Origin: JAENWD01 sp963796915
Lineage (GTDB): Bacteria > Acidobacteriota > Vicinamibacteria > Vicinamibacterales > JAENWD01
Reading direction: 5' to 3'
DNA: 64,000 nt
Assembly (NCBI GenBank): GCA_963796915.1
Contig: CAWCNI010000004.1
Span: forward strand, 62,001-126,000
The notes under the pieces were generated by a model. The model was not told where the DNA came from. It saw only the letters and a list, made by a program, of their open reading frames with translations, and did no database searches. Shown piece after piece: positions 24,867 to 35,913 of the stretch. Positions within the stretch are counted from its first letter, which is position 1, and each line of letters starts with the position of its first letter. Position numbers and translations under genes: made by a program.

Positions 24867-27012
24867 CTACCGGGGCCCTGCCGACCGCATCGCCGGCACG
24901 TACATCCGCTCCACGTAGTCCTTGACCATCCGCCGCGCCGAGAACGCCGGCGCGACCGAGCGCATGGCTTCCCGGACCGTCTCCAGCCACCGGTGCGGCA
25001 GGTTGCGCGCGTCACGCTCGTAGAAGGCCGGGACGATCTCGTCCTCGAGCAGGCGATACAAGGCGTCGGCGTCGGCGCGGTCGGTCGCGCCCTCGTCGTC
25101 GCCGCTGGTCTGCCCGTCGATGAGCCACCCATTACGCCCGTTGTAGCCCTCGGCCCACCAGCCGTCGCCGATGCTCAGTTGCGGGACGCCATTCAGGCAG
25201 GCCTTCATGCCGCTGGTGCCGCTGGCCTCGAGCGGCTTGCGCGGGTTGTTCAGCCACACGTCGCAGCCCTGGACCAGGAAGTGCGCGGTGTGCAGGTCGT
25301 AGTCCTCGACGAAGGCGACGCGGCCGGCGAACACCGGATCGAGGGCGCGATGGTAGACGCCCTGCAGGTGGTGCTTGCCGATGTCGTCGGCAGGATGGGC
25401 CTTGCCGGAGAAGACGATCTGGACCTGGCGGCCCGGGGCGCGCAGGATTCGCGCCAGCCGTTCGGGGTCGCTGAAGATCAGCGACGGCCGCTTGTAGCCC
25501 GTGAACCGCCGCGCGAAGCCGATCGTCAGCGTGTGGTTGTCCAGCATCGGTCCGGCGGCGATCACGCGGGCCGCCGCGGCGCGCTCGTCGGACCACAGGC
25601 TGCGCGCCCGTTCGCGGATGAACGCGAACAAGTGGCTGCGCAGCGCGGAGCGCACGGCCCACAACTCCTCGTCCGGCAGCTCCGCGATGCGCGCCCAGTA
25701 CGCAGGGGTCGTCCTGGTGTGCGACCCAGTCCTCGCCGAGATGACGTTCGACGAGAGCCGCCATGTCGGTGGACATCCACGTCGGCGCGTGGACGCCGTT
25801 GGTGATGGCGGCGACAGGCACGGCGTCGGCAGCCGCGCCTGGCCAGATCGACGACCACATCGCGCGCGTCACCTGGCCGTGGAGTTGACTCACCGCGTTG
25901 ACGCTGGCCGAGGAACGCAGTGCCAGCGCCGTCATGTTGAACTGCGGGCCGGCGCCGTTGTCGTGGCTGCCGAGGGCCAGGAATCGTGAGCGATGGTCCC
26001 ACACGGATCCCCAGGTGCCCGCCAGGTGCTTCTCGACCGTCTGAAACGCAAACGCGTCATGTCCGGCGGGGACCGGCGTGTGCGTGGTGAACACTGTCGT
26101 GCGGCGCACGTTCTCGAGGGCATCGTCAAACGACTGCCCCTGCTCGATGAACTCCCGGATGCGCTGAAGCACGACGAAACCGGCGTGGCCTTCGTTCAGG
26201 TGAAAGACGGCCGGCGGCGGCTCCAGCGCGCGGAGCGCCAGCACGCCGCCGATGCCGAGGATGATCTCCTGCTGCACGCGCGTCTCGCGGTCGCCGCCGT
26301 ACAACCTGGCCGACAGCTCGCGATCCCAGGGCGCGTTGTGCTCGAGATCGGTGTCGAGGAGGTACAGCTTCACGCGGCCAAGCCTGACGCGCCAGACGGC
26401 GATGCGTACGGTGCGATCGCCGAGGGGGACATCGACAGTGCACACCGCTCCGTCGCGCGTGACCGCGGGCTCGACGGGCGCGTCGGCCCAGGTCAGCGTC
26501 TCGTAGCTTTCCTGCTGCCAGCCGTCAGAGGTCAGCCGCTGATGGAAGTAGCCCTGCGGGTACATGAAACCGACGCCGATGAGCGGCACGCCCAGGTCGC
26601 TGGCTTCCTTGCAGTGGTCGCCGGCCAGCACGCCCAGGCCGCCGGCGTAGATCGGCAGCGACTGATGCAGGGCGAATTCAGCAGAGAAGTAGGCGATGGA
26701 CCCGTGCTCGACGTCCGGGAACCGTCCCGTCCACCACGTCTGGCTCGCACTGCGCGCGTCGTCGAGGCGGCCCATGGCGGCGTCGTATCGTGCCAGGAAC
26801 GCGGGGCTGGCCGCCGCGTGATCCAGGGTGGCCTGCGGAATCGTGCGCAGCATCCGGACCGGGTTGTGCGCGGTCTGGCGCCACAGCGGGTAGTCCAGCA
26901 GGCGGAAGACCTGACGGGCGTCCGGGTTCCAGCTCCACCAGAGATCGAGCGCGAGCTCGCGCAGCCTGTGAATGCGTTCGGGCAGCGGGGGCAGGCCCGC
27001 GTAGCGATCCAT
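24867..27012 (-). CDS. glgP: Alpha-glucan (glycogen) phosphorylase, short GT35 type (frameshifted)
   Basis: PLP-dependent enzyme releasing glucose-1-phosphate from glycogen. The N-terminal half (LALDLWWSWNPDARQVF, YFSAEFALHQSLPIYAGGLGVLAGDH, FHLNEGHAGF, FTTHTPVPAGHD) and the C-terminal half (RRFTGYKRPSLIF, FSGKAHPADD, NNPRKPLEASGTSGMKACLNG region with the PLP lysine in GTSGMKA) are both intact but in different frames. The frame changes at 25701-25708: removing one base there restores DDPAYWARIAELPDEE. Joined length is about 715 residues, as in the bacterial/archaeal short class. An assembly indel is likely. The ATG has a TACGCT hexamer 8 nt upstream and no ribosome site. Confidence 0.88.
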
Positions 27013-27020
27013 AACAGACC

Positions 27021-27026
27021 AGCGTA
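27021..27026 (-). promoter_or_regulatory. Possible -10 element (TACGCT) 8 nt before glgP
   Basis: TACGCT matches the minimal TAnnnT pattern and lies 8 nt from the glgP ATG, which has no ribosome site. Weak on its own; it gains weight from similar spacing at two other genes here. Confidence 0.25.
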
Positions 27027-27029
27027 GCA

Positions 27030-27165
27030 GAAGTGCGGAGGTGCAGAGGTGCAGGGGTGCTGAAGTGCTGTGCGGAAGTGCCGAAGTGCCGACGTGCCGA
27101 GGTTCCGGGTGCGGGGGTGCGGTGTGCCGAGGTGCGGGAGTGCGGGAGTGCGGGAGTGCGGGGAG
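27030..27165. repeat. Period-8 microsatellite (AGTGCCGA/AGTGCGGG units)
   Basis: About sixteen degenerate octamers lie upstream of glgP and downstream of the small secreted protein gene. The last four copies (AGTGCGGG) are identical, indicating recent slippage or expansion. Related octamers are at 18791-18890. Confidence 0.85.
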
Positions 27166-27223
27166 CAGGGCGGTTGCAAGGGCAGCGGATCGCCACCGCC
27201 CCTGCCCGTTGCCCGTTGGTGCC

Positions 27224-27556
27224 CTAGTTCACTCGAACTTCCGCGGCGTGCATCGTCGTGCCCATGTCGTGGTACTTCACCGTGACCTTCGTGCCTTCCT
27301 TGATCAGGTCCGTGATCATCGGCGTCTTGCCCATGGCCTTGGTGTCGGCCGTCTTGTGGCTCCCGCCAGAGGCGACGACCTTGGTCTTTGCGTCGACAGC
27401 GAACGTCCAGTCCTTGGCCGCCGAATCCGTGACGACCAGGCTGTCGGCCGAGACGGTCTTGACGGTGCCTTTGGCGGTCTTGGTGTCGTCAGCGGCCCGA
27501 AGGGGCGCGACGGCTACGAGGCCAACAACGAGCAGAGCAGCAGCAAAACGCAGCAT
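27224..27556 (-). CDS. Small secreted protein of unknown function
   Basis: A 110-residue protein with a clear signal peptide (LRFAAALLVVGLVAVAPLRAA) and a mature beta-rich part (KGTVKTVSADSLVVTD, TKVTVKYHDMGTTMHAAEV) resembling small OB-like or DUF5666-type exported domains. AGGAGA precedes the ATG, and a recognisable promoter lies about 40 bp upstream. Monocistronic. I cannot assign a function. Confidence 0.75.
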   Translation of the reverse strand: MLRFAAALLVVGLVAVAPLRAADDTKTAKGTVKTVSADSLVVTDSAAKDWTFAVDAKTKVVASGGSHKTADTKAMGKTPMITDLIKEGTKVTVKYHDMGTTMHAAEVRVN

Positions 27557-27592
27557 ACAAATCTCCTTGAGAGAGTGCGATCGTGTGGGCCG

Positions 27593-27622
27593 ATCCTAGC
27601 CCTCTTGCATCAACCACGGCAA
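27593..27622 (-). promoter_or_regulatory. Sigma-70-like promoter of the small secreted protein gene
   Basis: TTGCCG (27617-27622), an 18-bp spacer and TAGGAT (27593-27598) on the minus strand, about 37 bp upstream of the ATG. Confidence 0.5.
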
Positions 27623-27739
27623 GAGACTGTCGATTCGGCCCTCTCCGGCCTCCGGTCGACACGTCCCGGGCAGCGCGTGCGAAGGCGTGAGGTCAGACCA
27701 GCGAGGCACGGGCTGCAGAGCCCGCGCCCACAAGTCAGT

Positions 27740-27874
27740 TCAATACGTCAGGGGAAATCCGAACGGGAACAGCGGGTCGTAGTTCGCATCGCCGACGTTG
27801 ATCGGGATCTGGGCCATCGTTTTCGGCCAGCTCACGGGCAGCTTGCCGGACGGCTTGGCGAGGCCTTCCAATCC
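27740..27874 (-). pseudogene. C-terminal remnant of a GH3 beta-glucosidase/glucan glucohydrolase
   Basis: Directly after the hemG stop, a start-less frame ending in TGA at 27740-27742 encodes GKLPVSWPKTMAQIPINVGD followed by YDPLFPFGFPLTY. This is the characteristic end of the second domain of glycoside hydrolase family 3 exo-glucanases, but only about 44 of roughly 600-850 residues remain and no other GH3 sequence is nearby. It is a decayed gene or a fragment left by rearrangement at the end of the heme operon. Confidence 0.75.
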
Positions 27875-27882
27875 CGCCGCGT

Positions 27883-29244
27883 TCAGTCGGCGAGCCGGGC
27901 GGCGAGCCGTGCAGCGTCCTCGATGCAGGCGTTGATCCCCGCACCGCGGAAGCCGTGCCCTGCGACGTGCAGGCCCGGTAGTCCCGCCAGTCCGGCATCA
28001 ATCCGCGCGATCCTTGCCAGGTGGCCGCGCGTGTACTGCGGGATGCCGGCCGGGTGGCGGACGATCCGCGTCAGGATCGGCGAGGTCTCGATGCCCATGA
28101 TGGCGTGCAGCTCTTCGCGGACCAGCGCGACGAGCAGGTCGTCGGGCAACTGTGCCGCCGCGCGGTCGGTGGCGCCGCCGACCATGACCCGAATCAGCGC
28201 CCGTCCCGCCGCGGCCCGGTGAGGAAAGACGCTCGACTCCCACAGTGCCCCGAGCATGCGTGCGCCGCTGCCCCTCGGGACCAGGAAGCCGAAGCCGTCG
28301 AGGCGCGCGCCAATCGTCGCTGTCTCGAAGCCGAGCGACACGACGGCCATCGGCGCCGCGGGGATGGCGGCCATCGCGGCGCTGGCCTCAGCGTGGAGCG
28401 GCGCGAGCACGCGGGCGGCGACCGCCGGGCCGACGGCGAGGATGACGTCGCGCGCGTCCAGGGACTCACCCCCGGCCAGGGCCACGCGCCAGCGGGCATC
28501 GCCAGTCCCGAGCCGCCTGAGCGCGAGGAGCGGCGCCTGCAGCCGCAGGCGCGAGCCAAGCGCCGCGGCGATCGTCGAAGGCAGCTGCTCCATCCCGTCC
28601 CTGAATGACACCAGCCGCCCGAGACCGGACGGGCGGGCGACGCCGTCGGCGGCCCGGCGCCGCGCCAGCATGCCTTTCACCAGGCCGCCGTGCTCGTGCT
28701 CCAGCGCCCAGATGCGCGGGAACGCGGCGCGCAATGAAAGCTGGCGCGCGTCGCCGGCAAAGACGCCGGACACGATGGGATCCGCAACGACGTCGGCGAC
28801 CCGACGACCGAGCCGTCGCGTCGCGAAGGCGTGCACGGATTCGTCGTCGCCGGCCGCACGTCCCGTGAAGGGTTCCATCAGCGCCCGCAGCTTCGCTCCA
28901 GGCGGCAGCAGCGGCGACGTTACAAACGCGGACAGCGACGCGGGCACCGCATGCAGGCGTCCACGGTGAAAGAGGAACCGGCGCCTCGCCGCGTCCTGGC
29001 TCGGGATCAGGTCGGGCGTCAGGCCAACCGCATCGACGAGCGCCAGGGTCGCAGGTGCGTTGTCAAGAAAGCCGTTCGGTCCCCATTCGCAGAGGAAGCC
29101 GTCCAGGCGTTCCGTCCGCATGAGGCCCCCCGCACGGTCGGACTCTTCCAGCACCACGACGTCGAGGCCCGGCGCGTCGCGGAGGAGGCGATAGGCGAGT
29201 GCGAGGCCGGCGATGCCCGCGCCGACGATCGCTACCCGTGGCAC
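27883..29244 (-). CDS. hemG: Protoporphyrinogen oxidase, HemY-like flavoprotein
   Basis: FAD-dependent, oxygen-using oxidation of protoporphyrinogen IX, the step before iron insertion. The Rossmann motif VAIVGAGIAGLALAYRL is at the N-terminus, followed by DRAGGLMRTERLDGF and CEWGPNGFLDN; the C-terminal FAD contact region reads GLHVAGHGFRGAGINACIED. The length of 453 residues is normal for the HemY type (also called hemG/PPO). The GTG start is supported by GAGG at 7 nt. Last intact gene of the heme operon, 30 bp after hemN. Confidence 0.92.
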   Translation of the reverse strand: MPRVAIVGAGIAGLALAYRLLRDAPGLDVVVLEESDRAGGLMRTERLDGFLCEWGPNGFLDNAPATLALVDAVGLTPDLIPSQDAARRRFLFHRGRLHAVPASLSAFVTSPLLPPGAKLRALMEPFTGRAAGDDESVHAFATRRLGRRVADVVADPIVSGVFAGDARQLSLRAAFPRIWALEHEHGGLVKGMLARRRAADGVARPSGLGRLVSFRDGMEQLPSTIAAALGSRLRLQAPLLALRRLGTGDARWRVALAGGESLDARDVILAVGPAVAARVLAPLHAEASAAMAAIPAAPMAVVSLGFETATIGARLDGFGFLVPRGSGARMLGALWESSVFPHRAAAGRALIRVMVGGATDRAAAQLPDDLLVALVREELHAIMGIETSPILTRIVRHPAGIPQYTRGHLARIARIDAGLAGLPGLHVAGHGFRGAGINACIEDAARLAARLAD

Positions 29245-29274
29245 CGGCTGGCCTCGAGGTGGCGTTCCACCCTG

Positions 29275-30727
29275 TCAGATTGTTCTCGAGAACACCGGCG
29301 CATCGCTGGTCCTGGCGCGGAGGTAGCGGTCGAAGACCATCGCGACGTTGCGCACGAAGATCCGCCCGGCCGGCGTGACGGCGATGCGAGAGGAGGAGAG
29401 GTCCACGAACCCGTCGGCAACCGGATCGGCGGCCAGCTCCTGTAGCTCGCGCGCGAAGTACTCGGCGAAGTCGATGCCGAAGCGCGCTGCGACGTGAGGG
29501 ATGTCGACCTGGAAGTTGCACATCAGCTCCGTGATCACGTACCTCCGGATCTGATCGTCGCGGTCGAGGCGATAGCCACGCTCGATAGGGAAGCGACCCG
29601 CGTCGATGGCCGCGTAGTAAGTGGAAAGCTTCTTGACGTTCTGCGCGAAGGCGCCGCGGACGTCCCCGATGCCCGAGACCCGGCGCCACCATGTCCGGCG
29701 CCGGCCGCGTCGTGTATCCCATGAAATTACGGTGCAGCCGGCCCTGGCGCGATGCCTGCGCGAGCTCGTCGTCGGGCAGCGCGAAGTGGTCCATCCCGAT
29801 CTGCTCGTAGCCGGCCGCGCCGAAGCGCTCCATCGCCTCGACGAACAGCTCGATCTTGCGTTCGCCCTCGCGGCAGGTCGGCCGGGTTGATGCGCTTCTG
29901 GTTCCCGCGAATCCACGGCACGTGCGCGTACGAATACACGGCCACGCGGTCGGGGCGCATCCGGACGACGGTGTCGACGACGCGGCCGAACGACTCCCGG
30001 CTCTGAAACGGAAGGCCGTAGATCAGGTCGACGTTGATGGACTGGAAGCCGAGACGTCGCGCTTCGTCGCATAAGCGCGCGGGTGCTCGTCCTCGGGCTG
30101 GATGCGGTTGACGGCGACCTGCACTTCCGGCGTGAAGTCCTGCACGCCGAGTGACAGGCGGTTGAAGCCCAGCGTCCGCAGCAGCGACAGCTGCTCGAAG
30201 GACGTCACGCGCGGGTCCACTTCGATGGCGACCTCCGCCGACGGGTCGATGTCGAAATGCGCGGTCACGACCTGGTGCAGCGCGGCGATCTCGTCGAGCG
30301 ACAGATACGTCGGCGTGCCGCCGCCCCAGTGATGCTGCACGACGCGCCGTCGTCCGCGGAGCGCCTCGGCGAGCATCGCCAGTTCCCGGTGCAGGTACTC
30401 GAGGTAATGCGCCGCGACGTCGTGCTTTCTCGTGATGATGACCGAGCAGCCGCAGAACGCGCACCGCTCTTCGCAGAACGGGAGGTGCAGGTAGAGCGAC
30501 AGGGCGTCGTCAACGGTCGCGGCTTCCGCCAGCCGGGCGCGGTACGCCGGCTCGTCGAACGTGTCGTTGAACTGGACGGCCGTGGGGTACGACGTATATC
30601 GCGGTCCTGGTTTGTCGTACCTGCGAATCATCGCGACCCGTGACTCGAACTCCGGCGTGCTGCCCGCCGGCGGCGGCAGGCTTCGCACCAGGCGGAGCGG
30701 GGCGGCGGTGTCGAGCGGCTCGCTCAT
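29275..30727 (-). CDS. hemN: Oxygen-independent coproporphyrinogen III oxidase (three frameshifts)
   Basis: Radical-SAM enzyme converting coproporphyrinogen III to protoporphyrinogen IX without oxygen. The ATG at 30727 overlaps the hemE stop. The cluster motif is CEERCAFCGC, preceded by PGPRYTSYPTA and followed by WGGGTPTYL; this is the genuine HemN style rather than HemW. The frame changes near 30074-30085, 29872-29876 and 29680-29690, but each segment continues the family sequence (GFQSINVDLIYGLPFQ; ERKIELFVEAMERFGA; GDVRGAFAQNVKKLSTYY). Total length, about 483 codons, is slightly above the usual 450-460. Three indels in a gene with no other decay suggest sequence error. Confidence 0.88.
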
Positions 30728-31822
30728 GGCGTCGCTCGCGACGACAGCTCCGCGACGCTGTCCACCAGCCGGCGCGCGTGGTCTGGCGGTGTGTCGGGAA
30801 GAATGCCGTGACCGAGATTGAAGATGTGGCCGACAGGACCGGCCTGTCGAAGCACGCGCGCGGCACGCTCGTGGATGACGTCCGGTGCGGCCAGCAGGAC
30901 GGCCGGATCGAGATTGCCCTGGACTGCCATCGCCGGGCCGAGGATCGCACGCGCGCGATCCAGGTTCAGCCGCCAGTCGAGTCCCGCCACGGTGGCGCCG
31001 AGGCGTCGGCACCTGGTCCAGCCATCCCGCAGCGTCGCCCGCGTAGTAGATGAGCGGCACGTCCCGGCCCGCACGCACGGCGTGGCTGCGCACTCGATCG
31101 AAGACCTGGGTCACGTAGGGCGCGCCGAACGTCGCGTAGTCGGCGGGGCCGAGCAGGCCGGCCCAGGTGTCGAACAGCATCGCGGCATCCGCGCCGGCAT
31201 CCACCTGCGCCGAGAGATACGCGGCCGTCGTGCGCGCACAGACATCGAGGAGACGATGCGCGAGCGCTGGCTCGGCGAATAACATCCCCTTGATCTTGCC
31301 GAACTGCTTGGACCCGCCGCCCTCGACCAGGTACGTGGCCACTGTAAATGGCGCGCCCGCAAAGCCGATGAGCGGCACGCGGCCGTCGAGCTCGCGTCCG
31401 ATCAGGCGGACGGCGTCGAGCACGTAGCCGGTGGATTCCAGCGGATCCGGCACGCGCAGGCGCGCCACGTCCTCCGCGGTCCGCACCGGGGCGGCCAGAT
31501 GCGGGCCGGGATTGAACGTGACCTCCACGCCCATGCCCGGAAGTGGCACCAGGATGTCGGAGAACAGAATCGCGGCGTCAACGCCGAGGCGGCGCACGGG
31601 CTGCAGGGTGATCTCGCAGGCCAGCTCCGGCGTCCGGCACGACGTGAGAAAGTCGTGGCGCTCGCGCAGCGCCCGGTACTCCGGCAGGTAGCGGCCCGCC
31701 TGCCGCATGATCCACGTCGGCGTCCGCGAAACGGGCTGGCGCCGGCACGCACGGAGGAACAGGGAGTCGCCGATAGTTCCAGCGGCAGCGGTGATGCCCT
31801 CCGCCTGTGGCTCGACGGTCAG
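30724..31822 (-). CDS. hemE: Uroporphyrinogen decarboxylase (frameshifted; apparent CTG start)
   Basis: Decarboxylates uroporphyrinogen III to coproporphyrinogen III. Family hallmarks: TPTWIMRQAGRYLPEYR near the N-terminus, GFAGAPFTVATYL and, at the end, VQGNLDPAVLL and FNLGHGILPDTPP. The frame changes at about 31008-31013 (WLDQ then RRLGATVAGLDW). No ATG, GTG or TTG occurs between the hemL stop and the conserved region; the best start is CTG at 31822, overlapping the hemL TGA and preceded by GGAGGAGAG at good spacing. A miscalled start base is also possible. About 366 residues when joined. Confidence 0.9.
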
Positions 31823-33132
31823 CCACGGCTCTCCTCCAGCGCCACCGCGATGGCCTCGACTGTCGCGGCGATGTCGGCCGCCGTATGCGCGGTGGAGATG
31901 AAGTTGGCTTCGAACTGCGAGGGCGCCAGCGAGATGCCCTGGCGCAGCATCGAATGGAAGAATCGGCCGTAGCGGGCGCGGTCGGCGCGGGCCGCCGTCG
32001 CCCAGTCGGTGACTGGTTCGGCGGTGAAGAACAGCGTCCACATCGAGCCCACGCGCGCAAAGTGGCACTGGTCGCCGCGCGCCTGGACCACCGTCGTCAC
32101 TCCGGCCTCGAGCGCGCTGCCCAGTGTCTCGAGGTTGTCGTAGATCGCCGGGTCGCGCTCGATCATCGACAAGCTGGCCAGGCCCGCAGCCATCGCGAGC
32201 GGGTGCCCGGACATGGTGCCCGCCTGGTAGACAGGGCCCGACGGCGAGATTTGAGACATCAGGTCGCGACGCCCGCCGTACGCGCCGACTGGCAGCCCTC
32301 CGCCGATGATCTTGCCCAGTGTCGTGAGGTCTGGCGTCACGCCGTAGCGCTGCTGCGCCCCGCCGCGTGCCACGCGGAACCCGGTCATGACCTCGTCGAA
32401 GATGAGCAGTGCGCCATCCGCGGTGCACAGATCGCGCAGATCCTGCAGGAACCCCCAGGCCGGTTCCACGACGCCCATGTTGCCGACAACCGGCTCGACG
32501 ATCACGGCAGCGACATCACCCGCGTTGGCCGCGAGAAGCTCGCGCACGCTGCCGGCGTCGTTGAACTGCGCCGTGAGCGTGTCGTGCGCGGTCGCCGGCG
32601 TGACGCCCGGGCTGTCGGGGGTGCCGAACGTGGCGGCGCCGGAGCCGGCCTTTACCAGGAAGCTGTCGCCGTGGCCGTGATAGCAGCCCTCGAACTTGAT
32701 CACGCGTGGCCTGCCGGTCGCCGCTCGCGCCAGGCGGAGCGCCGACATGGTCGCCTCGGTGCCGGAGCTGACGAGGCGCACCATCTCGATCGACGGCATG
32801 AGCCTCACGATCGCTTCGGCGACTTCCACTTCGAGCGCCGTCGGCGCCCCGAACGCGAGCCCGCGCGTCAACTGCTGCTCGATGGCGTCCACGACGGGTG
32901 CGGGGCGATGGCCGAACAGCATCGGCCCCCACGCGCCGACGTAGTCCACGAGCTCGTGGCCGTCCTCGTCCCAGACGCGTGCGCCCTGGGCGCGAGCCAC
33001 GAAACGCGGCGTGCCGCCCACCGCCTTGTACGCCCGCACCGGCGAGTTCACGCCGCCGGGCAGCACCTGCTCGGCGCGCGCGAACAGCGACTGGCTGACC
33101 GGGGCGACAAGTTCTGGCGTGGTCTGCTTCAT
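31819..33132 (-). CDS. hemL: Glutamate-1-semialdehyde 2,1-aminomutase
   Basis: PLP enzyme making 5-aminolevulinate from glutamate-1-semialdehyde (C5 pathway). Recognised by VLPGGVNSPVRAYKAVGG, YVGAWGPMLFGH, FEGCYHGHGD, the Asp region IFDEVMTGFRVA and the PLP lysine in TTLGKIIGGGLPVGAYGG. The ATG at 33132 (437 residues) fits the family; the longer open frame upstream does not. It follows hemB by 29 bp and overlaps hemE by 4 bp. Confidence 0.96.
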   Translation of the reverse strand: MKQTTPELVAPVSQSLFARAEQVLPGGVNSPVRAYKAVGGTPRFVARAQGARVWDEDGHELVDYVGAWGPMLFGHRPAPVVDAIEQQLTRGLAFGAPTALEVEVAEAIVRLMPSIEMVRLVSSGTEATMSALRLARAATGRPRVIKFEGCYHGHGDSFLVKAGSGAATFGTPDSPGVTPATAHDTLTAQFNDAGSVRELLAANAGDVAAVIVEPVVGNMGVVEPAWGFLQDLRDLCTADGALLIFDEVMTGFRVARGGAQQRYGVTPDLTTLGKIIGGGLPVGAYGGRRDLMSQISPSGPVYQAGTMSGHPLAMAAGLASLSMIERDPAIYDNLETLGSALEAGVTTVVQARGDQCHFARVGSMWTLFFTAEPVTDWATAARADRARYGRFFHSMLRQGISLAPSQFEANFISTAHTAADIAATVEAIAVALEESRG

Positions 33133-33161
33133 CTGTCTCTTTGCTCGGCGACGCCCGCCGT

Positions 33162-34145
<984 letters not shown>

Positions 34146-34149
<4 letters not shown>

Positions 34150-34940
34150 TGCCGTCTCCTTCGGGCGACGCCGAGTTTCGCCGCAATTGCCGAGGCGAGT
34201 CCGCTCGTCGACGGATCCGGCGCCTGCACGTCGGGCGGCAGCTTCAACGCCTCGAGCGCGGCGGTCGTCGTCGGACCGATGGACCCGACAACGAGCCGCC
34301 CGACCAGCGGCTCGAGGTCACGCCGGCCCATGCCGCGCGCGAAATGCTCGGCGCTCGACGGCGAGCAGAAGGCGATGCCGGCCAGCCGGCCTTCGTCGAT
34401 CGCGAGGACGAGCGGCGCCAGCCGATCCGGCCGCACGGGCATCGTCCGATAGGCGATGGGTGCGACCACCGTCGCCCCTTCGCGCGCCAGCGCCACCAGG
34501 AGATCGCGCCGCGCCAGGTCGGAGCGCGGCCACAGCACACGTGCGCCTTCGAGCGTGCCGGCGGCGTTGCTGACTGCCGCGGCGAGCGGGCGCGCCGAGG
34601 CGACCTCTGGTGTGCAGTCAGGCATATGGCCCAACTCACGCAGGCGCCGCGCGGTCGCCGGTCCGATCGCGGCGAGACGGGGCAGGCCCCCCATGCGCGC
34701 CGCGTGAATCCATTGCTGGTGCCGGCACGTGGCGTCCACGGCATGCGCGCTGGTGAAAATCACCCAGTCGATCCTGTCGATGCCATCGAGCGCGTCGCCA
34801 AGTTCCGCGGGATTGTCGGGCGGCCCGATCGCGATCGTCGGGCAATGCCATGGCTCGATCCCCTCGGCGCGCAGCGCGCGCGTCAGCGGGCCATCCGGCG
34901 CTTCGTCCCTGGTGTTGGCCACTACAGGTCTCGCCTTCAC
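34146..34940 (-). CDS. hemD: Uroporphyrinogen-III synthase
   Basis: Cyclises hydroxymethylbilane with inversion of ring D. A 264-residue protein of this poorly conserved family, recognised by the two-lobe pattern: IDWVIFTSAHAVDAT, LAAIGPATARRLRELG, VLWPRSDLARRDLL, IAFCSPSSAEHFARG and VGSIGPTTTAALEAL. GTG start; GTGA overlaps with both hemC and hemB support coupling. Confidence 0.92.
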
Positions 34941-35911
34941 GCTCTCCCTCCGTCGTGCGACGCGGCCGGCGCGAGTCGAATCGCCGCCAGGATGTCGCCG
35001 GCGCCCGCCTGCACCAACTCGCGCGCGAGCTTCTGGCCAATGGCCGCCGCCGCCTCGAGGGTGGTGACCTCTGCCGACAGGCCGCCACGGACGACCGCGC
35101 GCCCGTCGAGGCTGGCGACCAGGCCAGTGAGCTGCAGGCTCGAACCGTCCAGGCGCGCAAAGGCTCCGATCGGCACCTGACAGCCGCCTTCAAGAAAGCC
35201 GAGCAGCGCCCGCTCGGCCGTCGTCGTCAGGCGTGACGCCGCGTCGTCGAGCACTGCGATCAACGACGCCACGCGGTCGTCGTCGCGCCGAATCTGCACC
35301 GCCAGCGCGCCCTGTCCCGGCGCGGGCACGAAGTGCGCGGGATCCAGCCGCTCGGCGATCCGTGACTCGAGACCCAGCCGCTCGAGGCCGGCAAGTGCCA
35401 GCACCGCAGCGTCGAGCCCGCCGGCGAGCACCTTGTCCACGCGCGTCGGCACATTCCCGCGCAGGTCCACGACAGTCACATCGGGACGCAGCGACGCGAT
35501 TTGCGCCCGGCGGCGAAGCGATGACGTCCCTACCGTCGCGCCGGGCGCCAGAGTGGCCAGCGTGCCGTCGCGGGACGACACCAGCACGTCGCGGGGATCG
35601 CCGCGGGTCGGCACCGCGCCCAGCGTCAGATCGGCGGGCGACTCTGTCGGCAGGTCTTTCAGGCTGTGCACGGCAAAGTCGATCGAGCCGCTCCGAAGGC
35701 CTTCGTCCAGCTCCTGTGTGAAGACACCCTTGTCCCCGAGCCGCGACAGCGCGACGTCCCCGACGCGGTCGCCGAGCGTGCTGATGACCACCTGCTCGAC
35801 GTCGAGGCCGGGCCACGCCGCCTGGAGCTGCCGGACGACGTGATCGGTCTGCCAGAGGGCGAGGCGGCTGCCTCGGGTGCCGACGCGCAGGCGCTGACTG
35901 GCGGACGACAT
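34937..35911 (-). CDS. hemC: Hydroxymethylbilane synthase (porphobilinogen deaminase)
   Basis: Polymerises four porphobilinogens on a dipyrromethane cofactor. Motifs: VGTRGSRLALWQT, LGDKGVFTQELDEGL, DFAVHSLKDLPTE (catalytic Asp region), GTSSLRRRAQ, RGNVPTRVDK and the cofactor cysteine in LEGGCQVPIGAFA. The length of 324 residues is normal. It begins 2 bp after the hemA stop. Confidence 0.96.
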   Translation of the reverse strand: MSSASQRLRVGTRGSRLALWQTDHVVRQLQAAWPGLDVEQVVISTLGDRVGDVALSRLGDKGVFTQELDEGLRSGSIDFAVHSLKDLPTESPADLTLGAVPTRGDPRDVLVSSRDGTLATLAPGATVGTSSLRRRAQIASLRPDVTVVDLRGNVPTRVDKVLAGGLDAAVLALAGLERLGLESRIAERLDPAHFVPAPGQGALAVQIRRDDDRVASLIAVLDDAASRLTTTAERALLGFLEGGCQVPIGAFARLDGSSLQLTGLVASLDGRAVVRGGLSAEVTTLEAAAAIGQKLARELVQAGAGDILAAIRLAPAASHDGGRA

Positions 35912-35913
35912 GG

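Noticed and set aside
27676..27725. CGGGCT-GCAG-AGCCCG palindrome as a terminator
   Set aside because: The 6-bp stem is not followed by a T-run on either strand.
27735..28001. 88-codon minus-strand frame over the GH3 remnant and hemG end
   Set aside because: It is in a different frame from both and has no family features; the GH3 match is in the frame ending at 27740.
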